From the NCBI GenBank assembly GCA_964487555.1, contig CAZART010000219.1, positions 1-5,080 of the forward strand: a stretch of DNA of 5,080 bases, given 5' to 3'. The stretch comes from CAZART01 sp964487555 (GTDB taxonomy: Bacteria; Bacteroidota; Rhodothermia; Rhodothermales; VXPQ01). The notes beneath the pieces are model-generated. The model saw only the letters and a program-made list of their open reading frames with translations, searched no databases and was not told where the DNA came from. Positions 1 to 5,080 of this stretch are shown in pieces; position 1 is the first letter of the stretch; each line of letters opens with the position of its first letter. The position numbers were made by a program, and so were the translations under genes.

Positions 1-36
1 GGCGCCCACCTCAACACGGGCGCCCACCTCACTCGG
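1..36. repeat. Two-copy 18-bp direct repeat at window edge
   Basis: Two adjacent 18-bp units (1-18 and 19-36) share their first 13 bases exactly, GGCGCCCACCTCA, and match at 14 of 18 positions overall. The period is six codons, so in plus frame 1 it would read GAHLNT then GAHLTR. Because it touches the window edge, the array could continue to the left, or it could be a small assembly duplication. No function is assigned. Confidence 0.5.
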
Positions 37-154
37 CGCGGAGTGACGCACCGCGCTTCGTACCGGTTCCGGCTTAACGGAATCCACAAATTCGCGAAAC
101 CGGATCGCGCCCGGCGAAGCGACACCACGCCGGCACACCCAAACGCACGCCCAC

Positions 155-200
155 AAAAAAGCAGCGGATCGGAGGTTCTTTCGAAGCCGAACGCGCTGCT
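155..200 (-). terminator. Candidate intrinsic terminator downstream of tRNA-His
   Basis: Read on the minus strand, AGCAGCG (200 to 194) pairs perfectly with CGCTGCT (166 to 160) and is followed at once by a run of T (160 to 155; the first T also closes the stem). The 27-base loop contains a smaller inverted repeat, GTTC with GAAC, which could shorten it by folding into an inner arm. It lies about 90 bases past the 3' end of the tRNA-His gene, a sensible place to end that transcript. The large loop makes it less than canonical. Confidence 0.4.
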
Positions 201-292
201 GCAAATTCCCAGGCGACAAAGACCCCGATCACCGGGATCCGTCCTCCGTCTCCCACCCCGGGCCGAAACCAGCACGGCGAGGAGATCCAACG

Positions 293-370
293 TGGGGTGA
301 CCGATGGGAATTGAACCCACGACCTCCAGGGCCACAACCTGGCGCTCTAACCAACTGAGCTACGATCACC
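293..370 (-). tRNA. tRNA-His (anticodon GTG)
   Basis: A complete tRNA cloverleaf is visible on the minus strand. The acceptor stem pairs GTGATCG (369 to 363) with CGGTCAC (303 to 297), with one T-G wobble. The D arm carries TAGCTCAGTTGGTTAGAGC. The anticodon stem CCAGG/CCTGG encloses the loop TTGTGGC, placing anticodon GTG at 335-333, which reads His codons CAC and CAT. The T arm is GTGGG-TTCAATT-CCCAT. An extra G at 370 (G-1) faces C73 at 296, the identity element recognised by histidyl-tRNA synthetase, and the CCA end is encoded (295-293). All arms are intact, so it should be functional. It shares the strand of the PorZ-like gene upstream, 170 bases away. Confidence 0.97.
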
Positions 371-381
371 GTGTACAACTT

Positions 382-389
382 GAAATTTA
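382..389 (-). promoter_or_regulatory. Possible -7 promoter element for tRNA-His
   Basis: On the minus strand this reads TAAATTTC, matching the Bacteroidota -7 consensus TAnnTTTG at every fixed position but the last. It ends 11 bases before the mature tRNA 5' end, so transcription would start a few bases upstream of the tRNA. No good -33 TTG element was found at the expected distance, which keeps this weak. Confidence 0.27.
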
Positions 390-411
390 CCGCCCGCCCC
401 GAGCCTGTACC

Positions 412-439
412 GTGAAGAAACCGTCCAAATGGCAGACGG
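412..439 (-). terminator. Weak hairpin with T-rich tail after the PorZ-like gene
   Basis: On the minus strand CCGTCTG (439 to 433) can pair with TGGACGG (427 to 421) around a five-base loop, giving five Watson-Crick pairs and two wobbles, followed by TTTCTTC. It sits about 100 bases past the stop codon of the PorZ-like gene and before the tRNA. It could end that transcript, but the stem is short and the T tract interrupted. Confidence 0.27.
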
Positions 440-540
440 CGCGGATTAAAAGATCGACCTCCAATCAGACGACCATCCCCAATATTCCATCCCCGATTTC
501 CAGCCCGGTCAACGCGCGGCGCGAGCAACAAGCCCCTCTT

Positions 541-2904
541 TCATCGAACAACAGCCACTTTCCCGTACGCCGCCCCCTCGCCGTTGTCCCCCACGGCCAC
601 GACCAGGTACATGCCCGAAGGCACGAGAGCACCGGTCAGATCCCGGCCGTCCCAGCGAGCCCGCCCGCCCCGAGTCCGCATCCGAGCGACCACCTCGCCG
701 TCGAGCGTCACCACGCGCAGCTCCGTCGCGTCAACGAGTCCTTCCACAAAAATCGACGGCTCGGCGCCGTCCAGGATCCGCGCGGGATTTGGATAAACTT
801 TGAGGTCATCCGCCTGTTCCGATGCGGCAATTGCATCGCTCTCGAAGCTGATCAACCCCTGATCCGTCGCCATATACACACGGCCGGACATCGGATCCAC
901 CGCGATCGCCACGACGACACTCGAGAAAAGCGGCGAATTGCGGTCCGTATACGTCGCCGAAATCTCGTAGCCGTTCTCCACCTGCTGCACCACCGATACG
1001 CCCTGATCGGTCGCCACCCAGAGCCGGTTCGCCGGATCCATCGCCAGATCGTTGATCTTGATGCCGTTCAATAGAAACGTGCCCTGCGTACGATCGGCCA
1101 GCTGCGGCCAGATCAGCGTGGCGCTCGGATCGCGCGCCACGATGCCGCTGTTGATCACGAACGCCAGCCCCTTCTCCGTGCCGATCCACATCAAACCGTC
1201 CCGGTCCTCCACCATGGACGTAATCATGGTGCCCGGCAGCCCCTGCCCGCCGGACCCTTCACTCGAGAAGAAACGGCACCGATCATCCGTCAACTCCGAC
1301 GGCGTGCCGCCGGTGTCGAGCACGAGCAATCCGATCACTCGCCGCAGGTTAAACTCATCCAATACGATGATCCACTTCTGTTCGAAGCTGTCGACGAGAA
1401 TCCGGTCCGGCGTCAGGCCGCTAAAGGTGAATCCGTCACAATCCAGGCGGGGAATGCCCGTCCATTCGCCTTCCGGCGTGACGACGTGAAACGGCACCGA
1501 CGAGGCGCGGCTCGTCACCCACAGCTTTCCCTCCCGGTCGCTCGCGATGCCCCCGACGAAAACAAAGTTCGGCGCGCTCTTGGGCGGTGGACGGAGCGAT
1601 GAGTTGTTCGTGTCGTACGTGCGCACCGTTCCGTCGTCCGTCACCTCCGCCATCCCGTGCCCCGCCGAACCGACCCAAACGTGGCCGCGCGGATCGACGT
1701 AGATCCGCTCGTAAGAGCCCCGCCCTTCGAGGACCGGCACAGTACGGCTCATGAAATCGGTCCAGCCGCTGGACGGGTCGAACCTATGAAACCAGGATCC
1801 GCCTCCGGCTCCGGCCGCCCAGAGCGTTCCGTCGGCCCCCACGCCGATATCCGAAAATTTATTCACGAAGGGCCCTGAAGGATAGACGTCGCCCTGTACG
1901 ATGCCGGCAGCCGCCGTAGACGACGTGGGCGGCTCCACGGCAATCAACCCTCCTTCCGTGTCACCGACCCAGAGCAACCCGTCGGAGCCTTCCGCAAGCA
2001 CGACAGGGTTGGAATACGGGTCCATATCGAGGACGCGAGCATTGCCTCCGGGCTCGACCACGATCAGATTGAACCGCTCGGCGCCAACCAGTCGCTCACC
2101 GATCTGAAGCAAATCCCAAACCGGCCATCTGGAGCGCCCGAGCGCCTCAAACCCGCCGTCCGGAAGGCGCCGGGCCAGATCCTCAACGCCCCCTACGTAC
2201 ACCGTGCCGTCAAAAAAAGCGATCGACCGCGTCTCCGCCGACGGCAGGCCGCTCTGCTCGATCGTCCAGGCCGACGGATCCTGAAGATTCGGCGCGCTCA
2301 GCGGGGCATAGGCCACTCCGTCATTCGTCGCCAGCCAGAACGTATCGGCGCCGTCCGGACCCCGAGCAATCATCATGTCATGCACCGCCGTACCCGGCGC
2401 GATCGACCCGAGCTGGCTGTACGTGTCGCGCACCTCCCTGCGGATGGGGTCGAAAACGACGAGTCCGAACGAGGTAGCCACGAAAACCGAGTCCCCGTGA
2501 ACCACCAGCCCGTGGATCTCCCGCGACCCGAAGCGCTCGGCCCGCTCAATATCCCGAAAGGTCTGAATCGTACCGGTCTCCGGGTTCAGGCGGTCCAGAA
2601 CACCGTCCCGATAGCCGATCCAGACCACCTGGCGCCCCGCATCGTACGCGATCGCCTGCGTCTGAACGTTGTGCAGTCCGTCACTCGCCGTGTAGGACGA
2701 GATCTCCCCCGTCCCCACCTCGTAGCGGAACACGCCCCCTGTCGTCGCCGCCCAGACGGCATCCGCCGACGCACTCACATCCGTAATCTGCCGCATCGAC
2801 GTATGCGACGTCCACCGAACGTCCTGAGCCTGCACGACCTCCACCGCCGGCCACATGACGACGAAAAGAGCACTTGCAAATAGAGATGAACCGATCGAAC
2901 GCAT
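541..2904 (-). CDS. PorZ-like type IX secretion surface protein (two beta-propellers plus sorting domain)
   Basis: Probable PorZ-like protein. In Bacteroidota PorZ is a surface-exposed part of the type IX secretion attachment complex, working with the sortase PorU on cargo arriving at the outer membrane. Residue numbers count from an upstream GTG at 2926-2928 (795 aa). A signal peptide spans about residues 9-34, with probable cleavage VQA|QD. At least 13 blade-like strands of the Trp-x-Ala/Gly-Thr-x-x-Gly type lie between residues 58 and 696 (for example VWAATTGG at 58, MWIGTEKG at 580, LWVATDQG at 636), fitting two seven-bladed propellers. The stretch around 134-170 (GSREIHG, then ATSFGLVVFD and REVRDTY) resembles the PorZ N-terminal propeller. 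Residues 709-795 form a sorting-type domain with YPNPAR and PSGMY. Length is close to P. gingivalis PorZ. I chose the ATG at 2904 (787 aa) because it gives a compact signal peptide; neither start has a clear ribosome site. Alternative: a generic two-component-regulator-type propeller cargo protein. Cys497 and Cys551 are the only cysteines in the mature part. Confidence 0.75.
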   Translation of the reverse strand: MRSIGSSLFASALFVVMWPAVEVVQAQDVRWTSHTSMRQITDVSASADAVWAATTGGVFRYEVGTGEISSYTASDGLHNVQTQAIAYDAGRQVVWIGYRDGVLDRLNPETGTIQTFRDIERAERFGSREIHGLVVHGDSVFVATSFGLVVFDPIRREVRDTYSQLGSIAPGTAVHDMMIARGPDGADTFWLATNDGVAYAPLSAPNLQDPSAWTIEQSGLPSAETRSIAFFDGTVYVGGVEDLARRLPDGGFEALGRSRWPVWDLLQIGERLVGAERFNLIVVEPGGNARVLDMDPYSNPVVLAEGSDGLLWVGDTEGGLIAVEPPTSSTAAAGIVQGDVYPSGPFVNKFSDIGVGADGTLWAAGAGGGSWFHRFDPSSGWTDFMSRTVPVLEGRGSYERIYVDPRGHVWVGSAGHGMAEVTDDGTVRTYDTNNSSLRPPPKSAPNFVFVGGIASDREGKLWVTSRASSVPFHVVTPEGEWTGIPRLDCDGFTFSGLTPDRILVDSFEQKWIIVLDEFNLRRVIGLLVLDTGGTPSELTDDRCRFFSSEGSGGQGLPGTMITSMVEDRDGLMWIGTEKGLAFVINSGIVARDPSATLIWPQLADRTQGTFLLNGIKINDLAMDPANRLWVATDQGVSVVQQVENGYEISATYTDRNSPLFSSVVVAIAVDPMSGRVYMATDQGLISFESDAIAASEQADDLKVYPNPARILDGAEPSIFVEGLVDATELRVVTLDGEVVARMRTRGGRARWDGRDLTGALVPSGMYLVVAVGDNGEGAAYGKVAVVR

Positions 2905-2928
2905 AGCAACCCGTGTTCTAAATGACAC

Positions 2929-3021
2929 GCCCCGCCGCGCAGCCGCACTCCGACCCCGACAGGCGCGATAAATCAGGCAGTAGCGATCAATCGATATGCA
3001 AACCGGAAGTGTAAATGGTAG
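2929..3021. other. ribH to PorZ-like intergenic spacer
   Basis: This short spacer follows the ribH stop codon and precedes the upstream GTG of the PorZ-like gene. Its ribH-proximal half is relatively AT-rich and contains on the minus strand TTTGCATATCGATTGATCG and, further on, GATTTATCG. These might serve as promoter pieces for the PorZ-like gene, but the spacing fits neither sigma-70 nor the Bacteroidota consensus well. No terminator hairpin with a T tract is seen after ribH, so read-through into the PorZ-like gene is possible. Confidence 0.3.
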
Positions 3022-3486
3022 TTATAGCTCGCGAAGCAGATTCACCATTTCGATGGCCGCTACCGCCGCCTCCGCGCCTTTGTTTCCGGATTTCGTGCCG
3101 GCCCGCTCCAGCGCCTGTTCGACCGTGTCCGTAGTTAATACACCGAAGATGACCGGAACACCCGTTCCGAGCGTCACCTGCGACACGCCGCTCGTGACCG
3201 ACGAGCACACCAGCTCGTAATGCGCCGTCTCCCCGCGAATCACCGCGCCCAGACAGATCACCGCATCGTACGCGCTCGACTCCGCCAGCTTTTTCGCGAT
3301 CAGCGGAATCTCCACCGAGCCCGGGCACCACGCCACCGTCACTCGATCCATATCCGCCCCATGCCGCCGCAGTGCATCCAGTGCGCCCTCGAGCAGCCGC
3401 TCCGTCACGAAGCGATTGAACCGGCTCACGACGATGCCGAAGCTGGCGTCCTGCGCGACGGCGTTTCCTTCCAGAATCTCAGGCAT
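3022..3486 (-). CDS. ribH: 6,7-dimethyl-8-ribityllumazine synthase
   Basis: Lumazine synthase condenses 5-amino-6-(D-ribitylamino)uracil with 3,4-dihydroxy-2-butanone 4-phosphate to form 6,7-dimethyl-8-ribityllumazine, the penultimate step of riboflavin synthesis, in the cytoplasm. The 154-residue product has the normal family length. Signatures in order: SRFN (21-24) with the aromatic that stacks on the substrate ring, PGSVEIP (55-61), GAVIRGETAHYE (80-91) carrying the catalytic His89, GVLTTDT (115-121), EQALERAG (123-130) and NKG (135-137). The frame stays open another 61 codons upstream, but that part overlaps the PHP gene and lacks family similarity, so the ATG at 3486 is the start. The bases before it (CCGTTTTTCAAAAC) are AT-rich with no Shine-Dalgarno. 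It lies 70 bp after the PHP gene on the same strand and may be co-transcribed with it. No FMN riboswitch is visible, nor are other rib genes nearby. Confidence 0.96.
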   Translation of the reverse strand: MPEILEGNAVAQDASFGIVVSRFNRFVTERLLEGALDALRRHGADMDRVTVAWCPGSVEIPLIAKKLAESSAYDAVICLGAVIRGETAHYELVCSSVTSGVSQVTLGTGVPVIFGVLTTDTVEQALERAGTKSGNKGAEAAVAAIEMVNLLREL

Positions 3487-3556
3487 GTTTTGAAAAACGG
3501 TGTTGAACCCTGCCAGGCCCGGCACGCCGCGCTCGGGGGCTCCTCGAGCGGAGACC

Positions 3557-4381
3557 TCACGCCGCCGCCCTCCGGAGACGTTCCAGGCGCTGATGCGGAA
3601 TGCTGTATCGGTTGATGTTCTCGTCCTCCTCCGGGCGGAAGCCATGATAATCCGATCCACCCGTCTCAATCAACCCACGCTCGCGCGCCACGTCCTTATA
3701 CTGCCGCGTGAGCGCGAAGCTGTGCGACGGATGCACCGTCTCGATGCCGTCCAATCCGCTGCGCACGAGATTTCGGACCATCGTCCCGTTGACGCGGGTG
3801 CCCGGATGGGCCAACACGCCGATACCACCGGCCGCATGCAGCATCGCGAGCGCCTCGCTCGCCGGAAAGTGCGGCTTCGCCGCATACGCGGGGCCGTGGT
3901 CCTTCAGGTACGACGCAAAAGCGTCCTCATAGCTGGCGACGAGACCGCAGCTCACCAGCGCCTGTGCGATGTGCGGCCGGCCGACGACGCCGTCTTTGGC
4001 ATGCGCCAGCACGTCGTCGATGCAGACGGTCAGACCGAGCTTGTTCAGCTGCGTGATGATCGCCTCGGCCCGCTCGGCCCGTCCACGTCGAAAAGTGCGC
4101 ATATGGTTCACGAGCTCTTCGTTCGCCGGGTCGAAAAAATAGCCGAGTATATGGATCTCCTGATCGTCGGCCGTCACACTCAACTCCACGCCGGCAATCA
4201 CCTCCACGCCGAGCCTTCGCCCCTCCTCCATAGCCTCCGGCAGTCCGTCGATCGTGTCGTGATCTGTGACGGCCATCGCTCGAATGCCGCGCTCATGCAC
4301 CTTCCTCACAAGCTCGGCCGGGGAAAGCTTCCCATCCGAACATACGGTGTGCGTATGCAAATCGGCTCTACGGACGTCCAT
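3557..4381 (-). CDS. PHP-domain phosphoesterase, RNase AM / YciV type
   Basis: A metal-dependent PHP-fold phosphoesterase. Relatives include E. coli RNase AM (YciV), a 5'-3' exonuclease that trims rRNA 5' ends, and enzymes that hydrolyse 3',5'-nucleoside bisphosphates. The 274 aa fit this group (E. coli about 293). Likely metal-site residues are all present: DLHTH (His9, His11), SDG (Asp16), TDHDT (Asp40, His41), GVELS (Glu66), IHILGY (His77), GRPH (His137), AHPG (His192) and GGSDYHG (Asp244, His246). The segment GIETVHPSHS (212-221) and the insert between residues 90 and 170 are also typical. The ATG at 4381 starts two residues before the conserved first strand region and is preceded by CGCCTAATAT, with no Shine-Dalgarno. 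It is the first of the minus-strand genes and divergent from the HIT gene. The exact substrate (RNA end or pAp-like nucleotide) cannot be told from sequence. The protein looks intact and cytoplasmic. Confidence 0.92.
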   Translation of the reverse strand: MDVRRADLHTHTVCSDGKLSPAELVRKVHERGIRAMAVTDHDTIDGLPEAMEEGRRLGVEVIAGVELSVTADDQEIHILGYFFDPANEELVNHMRTFRRGRAERAEAIITQLNKLGLTVCIDDVLAHAKDGVVGRPHIAQALVSCGLVASYEDAFASYLKDHGPAYAAKPHFPASEALAMLHAAGGIGVLAHPGTRVNGTMVRNLVRSGLDGIETVHPSHSFALTRQYKDVARERGLIETGGSDYHGFRPEEDENINRYSIPHQRLERLRRAAA

Positions 4382-4513
4382 ATATTAGGCGAATGGTGGC
4401 CCTTGACGTTTACAGCTTCGGTACAACTCGCAACGTGCCCTATTGTTTTGACCGAATCCCGCGAGGCGCCGCCTCCACACGCCGCCGTTCGAACCGCCGA
4501 ATTGCCGATACCC
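4382..4513. promoter_or_regulatory. Divergent intergenic region between PHP and HIT genes
   Basis: This 132-bp region must hold promoters for genes leaving in both directions unless the HIT gene or the PHP gene is read from elsewhere. On the plus strand TATTGTTTTG (4441-4450) is the most promoter-like AT-rich island, with only a poor upstream partner (TTCGGT, 18 bases away). On the minus strand TAATAT (4387 to 4382) abuts the PHP start codon and is too close to act as an ordinary -10 for that start. A perfect 13-bp odd palindrome, GAGGCGCCGCCTC, lies at 4463-4475 between the AT-rich island and the HIT start. It may be a protein-binding site or chance in GC-rich DNA. Confidence 0.35.
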
Positions 4514-5080
4514 ATGAAAAGAATGTGGAGCCCCTGGCGATCGAAACACATCGATTCGCTGAGCCTGCCGTCAGATACGAAACGCGACGATCTGTTCGTG
4601 CGACTGGGTGAGTCCGACGACGACGACGATAATCTGATCGTATGGCGCGGAGAATTCGTCTACGTGGTCATGAACCTTTACCCCTACAATAACGGCCACC
4701 TTCTCATCGTGCCGTACCGACAAGTCGAACAGTTCGACGAGCTCACCAGGGACGAACAGGTGGATCTGGCCCTGACCATCGACCGGTGCATCCGCTGGCT
4801 TCGCACGGCGCTGAATCCCGACGGTTTCAACGTCGGCATGAACCTCGGCGAAGCAGCGGGCGCCGGCGTGCCCGATCACCTCCACGCCCACGTCGTCCCC
4901 CGCTGGAGCGGAGACACGAACTTCATGTCCACGACGGCCGACCTGAAAGTCATCCCGGAAGCACTGAACGACACGTACGCCAAACTCCGAGCCGCCGCAC
5001 ACCCCCCAGCCCGCCCCCCCCGCGCGCCCCCCCCCCCCCCCCAGCCCTTCCCCCCCGCCCCGCGCGCCGCCGGCCGCGCG
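4514..5080 (+). CDS. HIT (histidine triad) family protein, 3' end missing or corrupted
   Basis: Histidine-triad proteins hydrolyse or transfer nucleotides; the subgroup starting MxRxWSPWR resembles Ap4A phosphorylase/hydrolase-like enzymes. The triad HLHAHVV is at residues 122-128 (His122, His124, His126), with VVMNLYPYNNGHLLIVPYR (51-69), FNVGMNLGEAAGAGVPDH (105-122) and PRWSGDTNFM (129-138) all characteristic. The start MKRMWSPWRSKHI matches the family N-terminus, favouring ATG 4514 over ATG 4523; no Shine-Dalgarno precedes it. Relatives usually carry Cys-x-x-Cys near residues 26-29 and His near 70; here these are Asp26, Val29 and Gln70, so the structural zinc site seems lost. A five-Asp run lies at 35-39. 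Family similarity ends near KLRAAA (residues 157-162), where a stop is expected soon. Instead the frame continues open into C-rich sequence to the window end, so the true C-terminus is not visible. Confidence 0.9.
   Translation, partial: MKRMWSPWRSKHIDSLSLPSDTKRDDLFVRLGESDDDDDNLIVWRGEFVYVVMNLYPYNNGHLLIVPYRQVEQFDELTRDEQVDLALTIDRCIRWLRTALNPDGFNVGMNLGEAAGAGVPDHLHAHVVPRWSGDTNFMSTTADLKVIPEALNDTYAKLRAAAHPPARPPRAPPPPPQPFPPAPRAAGRA
5003..5080. repeat. C-rich low-complexity end, probable artefact
   Basis: From about 5003 the sequence turns into almost only C and G, with several C runs including 16 consecutive C at 5027-5042. It contains just three A or T pairs' worth of interruption (A at 5008 and 5043, TT at 5048-5049). 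It would translate to a Pro/Arg/Ala tail that no HIT relative is expected to carry. The pattern resembles dark-cycle poly-G reads assembled in reverse complement, so these bases should not be trusted as genomic. Confidence 0.7.

Larger units (their letters stand above)
1..292. other. Non-coding region downstream of tRNA-His, no gene supported
   Basis: No convincing gene is seen on either strand. Plus frame 1 is open from base 1 to a TGA at 298-300, but its translation is dominated by Arg, Pro, Ser and Thr with no recognisable motif, and its end runs into the tRNA on the opposite strand. The minus-strand frames here either cross the tRNA or lack any family resemblance. What is visible is the edge repeat (1-36), an inverted repeat pairing 63-70 with 96-103 (eight pairs, one of them a wobble, around a 25-base interior) and the candidate terminator at 155-200. 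Confidence 0.55.

Noticed and set aside
63..103. Inverted repeat CCGGTTCC with GAAACCGG and a smaller inner pair
   Set aside because: The interior is 25 bases, there is no adjacent T tract, and it matches no known RNA family; likely chance in GC-rich DNA.
43..300. Plus-strand open frame of 85 codons from a GTG
   Set aside because: Arg/Pro/Ser-rich with no motif, no ribosome site, and it ends antisense within the tRNA; coding status cannot be supported.
304..1074. Long plus-strand open frame of 256 codons
   Set aside because: It begins inside the tRNA-His gene and lies antisense to the C-terminal part of the PorZ-like gene. Its product is Arg/His-rich with no domain, as expected for a shadow of a GC-rich gene.
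3487..3556. Possible FMN riboswitch before ribH
   Set aside because: The 70-base gap is too short and has none of the conserved FMN aptamer segments.
3487..3669. 61-codon N-terminal extension of ribH
   Set aside because: It overlaps the end of the PHP gene in another frame, is Arg-rich and unlike lumazine synthases; the ATG at 3486 gives the standard 154-residue enzyme.
4403..4427. TTGACG followed by TACAAC as a plus-strand sigma-70 promoter
   Set aside because: The spacer is only 13 bases, too short for a normal -35/-10 pair.
4571..5002. Minus-strand open frame of 143 codons
   Set aside because: It is the antisense shadow of the HIT gene, whose plus-strand frame shows clear family motifs.
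1..5080. Novel defence, mobile or biosynthetic system
   Set aside because: All genes belong to recognisable families with housekeeping or secretion roles, and there are no integrases, transposases, CRISPR repeats or clustered genes of unknown function.

Overview
The window reads as a fragment of a high-GC member of the Bacteroidota/Rhodothermota lineage, with Rhodothermales the best guess. Three things suggest this: a PorZ-like surface propeller protein with a type IX secretion C-terminal domain, the lack of clear Shine-Dalgarno sequences at all four protein starts, and strong GC bias throughout. This assignment is inference from protein style, since no rRNA or other marker is present.

Layout, left to right. 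Bases 1-292 hold no convincing gene; they contain a short direct repeat at the very edge and a candidate terminator. A tRNA-His (anticodon GTG) lies on the minus strand at 293-370, with an encoded CCA and the G-1:C73 pair typical of tRNA-His. Bases 371-540 are a spacer with a possible promoter for the tRNA and a weak hairpin that could end the upstream transcript. Then come three minus-strand genes, transcribed right to left. First is a PHP-domain phosphoesterase of the RNase AM/YciV type (3557-4381). Next is ribH, 6,7-dimethyl-8-ribityllumazine synthase (3022-3486), 70 bp downstream. Last is a two-propeller PorZ-like exported protein (541-2904), 117 bp further downstream. A 132-bp divergent intergenic region separates the PHP gene from a plus-strand HIT-family gene (4514 to the right edge), which is incomplete.

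The genes do not form an obvious single pathway: RNA processing or nucleotide salvage (PHP), riboflavin biosynthesis (ribH), protein secretion at the cell surface (PorZ-like), translation (tRNA-His) and nucleotide hydrolysis or transfer (HIT). This looks like ordinary core-genome neighbourhood rather than a mobile or defence island. No insertion sequence, CRISPR array, prophage or novel multi-gene system could be supported.

The most notable points are the HIT protein's apparent loss of three zinc ligands usual in its closest relatives, the PorZ-like gene sitting apart from other secretion genes, and the last ~78 bases, which turn abruptly into C-rich low-complexity sequence that resembles a sequencing or assembly artefact.
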